Origin: Caldisericota bacterium
GTDB taxonomy: Bacteria > Caldisericota > Caldisericia > Cryosericales > Cryosericaceae
Length of the DNA: 7,072 nt
Assembly: GCA_026390215.1 (NCBI GenBank)
Contig: JAPLGJ010000195.1
Coordinates: 1 to 7,072, forward strand
Direction of reading: 5' to 3'
Shown here: positions 6,792-7,072 of the stretch, in pieces
Layout: each line of letters opens with the position of its first letter
Numbering within the stretch: the first letter of the stretch is position 1
The notes under the pieces: generated by a model
What the model saw: the letters and a program-made list of their open reading frames with translations, nothing else
Told to the model about the DNA's origin: nothing
Database searches by the model: none
Made by a program: the position numbers and the translations under genes

Positions 6792-7072
6792 ATGAAGATC
6801 AAAACGGTACGTGGAGCGCTGCGCGCAGTGCAGCGCAAGATAGTCGCAGACCACAGGGAGACGGTGACGTATTCCGGTGAACTCGACAAGACCTATGGTC
6901 TGCTTGCGACGGACAAGGCGTGGTACATCACACGTCTGCTCCGCAGCGAAGACTATGTCGATTTTGGGGGTCTGTTCCCCGAGCTCTCGAAGCAGATTGG
7001 CTGGACGAGAGGGGTGAGGCTCGCGAGGCAGGGTCTTTCTGCAGCCATTGGTGCCACTCGGAAGCTGCCGGT
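6792..7072 (+). CDS. Unrecognised basic protein, N-terminal part, runs off the window
   Basis: An open frame starts with ATG at 6792 and continues without a stop to the edge: 93 complete codons ending in proline, plus two bases. An in-frame TGA at 6753-6755 limits how far upstream it could begin. GGAG at 6776-6779 is 12 nt from the ATG, somewhat far but usable, and a good promoter precedes it. Third positions are mostly G or C, as in the neighbouring genes, which supports real coding. The protein begins MKIKTVRGALRAVQRK and is strongly basic (17 Lys/Arg against 9 Asp/Glu). The first 20 residues could form an amphipathic helix. I see no signal peptide, membrane span, P-loop or cysteine motif in the visible part. 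Later segments include DKAWYITRLLR and FGGLFPEL. I do not recognise the family and assign no function. Confidence 0.7.
   Translation, partial: MKIKTVRGALRAVQRKIVADHRETVTYSGELDKTYGLLATDKAWYITRLLRSEDYVDFGGLFPELSKQIGWTRGVRLARQGLSAAIGATRKLP

Noticed and set aside
6548..6880. Open frames of 110 codons (plus) and 83 codons (minus, 6854-6603) over the ychF-6792 intergenic region.
   Set aside because: They cross both promoters and the ychF start, lack ribosome binding sites of note, and show no recognisable protein features.

Overview
The window is a stretch of bacterial housekeeping DNA with G+C in the high fifties (judged by eye), dense genes and mostly G/C third codon positions. A ClpC with a UVR-type middle domain, as opposed to ClpA, argues against an enteric proteobacterium. 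The ClpC family is typical of Firmicutes, Actinobacteria, Cyanobacteria, Chloroflexi and several candidate phyla. The YchF is divergent. I cannot place the organism more closely. I see no tRNA, rRNA, CRISPR array, insertion sequence or phage gene.

Left block, plus strand (1-5462): clpC (38-2509), lepA (2519-4324) and hemW (4308-5462) are packed head to tail. The clpC-lepA gap is 9 nt, and hemW starts on a GTG 17 nt inside the end of lepA. All three look intact and near usual family length, so they probably form one transcription unit. Its promoter lies left of the window. The first 41 bases may hold the last codons of another gene whose TGA overlaps the clpC ATG. ClpC is the unfolding ATPase of a ClpCP protease, LepA (EF4) is a ribosome-associated GTPase, and HemW is a radical-SAM heme chaperone. 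The shared theme, if any, is protein quality and cofactor supply under stress.

Right block (5463-7072): ychF lies on the minus strand (6577-5519), converging on hemW across a 56-nt gap that contains one imperfect hairpin. It begins at an ATG with a strong Shine-Dalgarno sequence and a good sigma-70-type promoter. A second, divergent promoter with a perfect -35 box drives an unrecognised plus-strand gene that starts at 6792 and runs off the right edge (93 complete codons visible). The 214-nt region between the two starts holds both promoters, a small inverted repeat and a direct repeat.

I find no convincing new system. The points most worth a second look are the replaced glutamate in the nucleotide-specificity motif of YchF, the unrecognised gene at 6792, the divergent control region, and the coupled translation starts of the operon.
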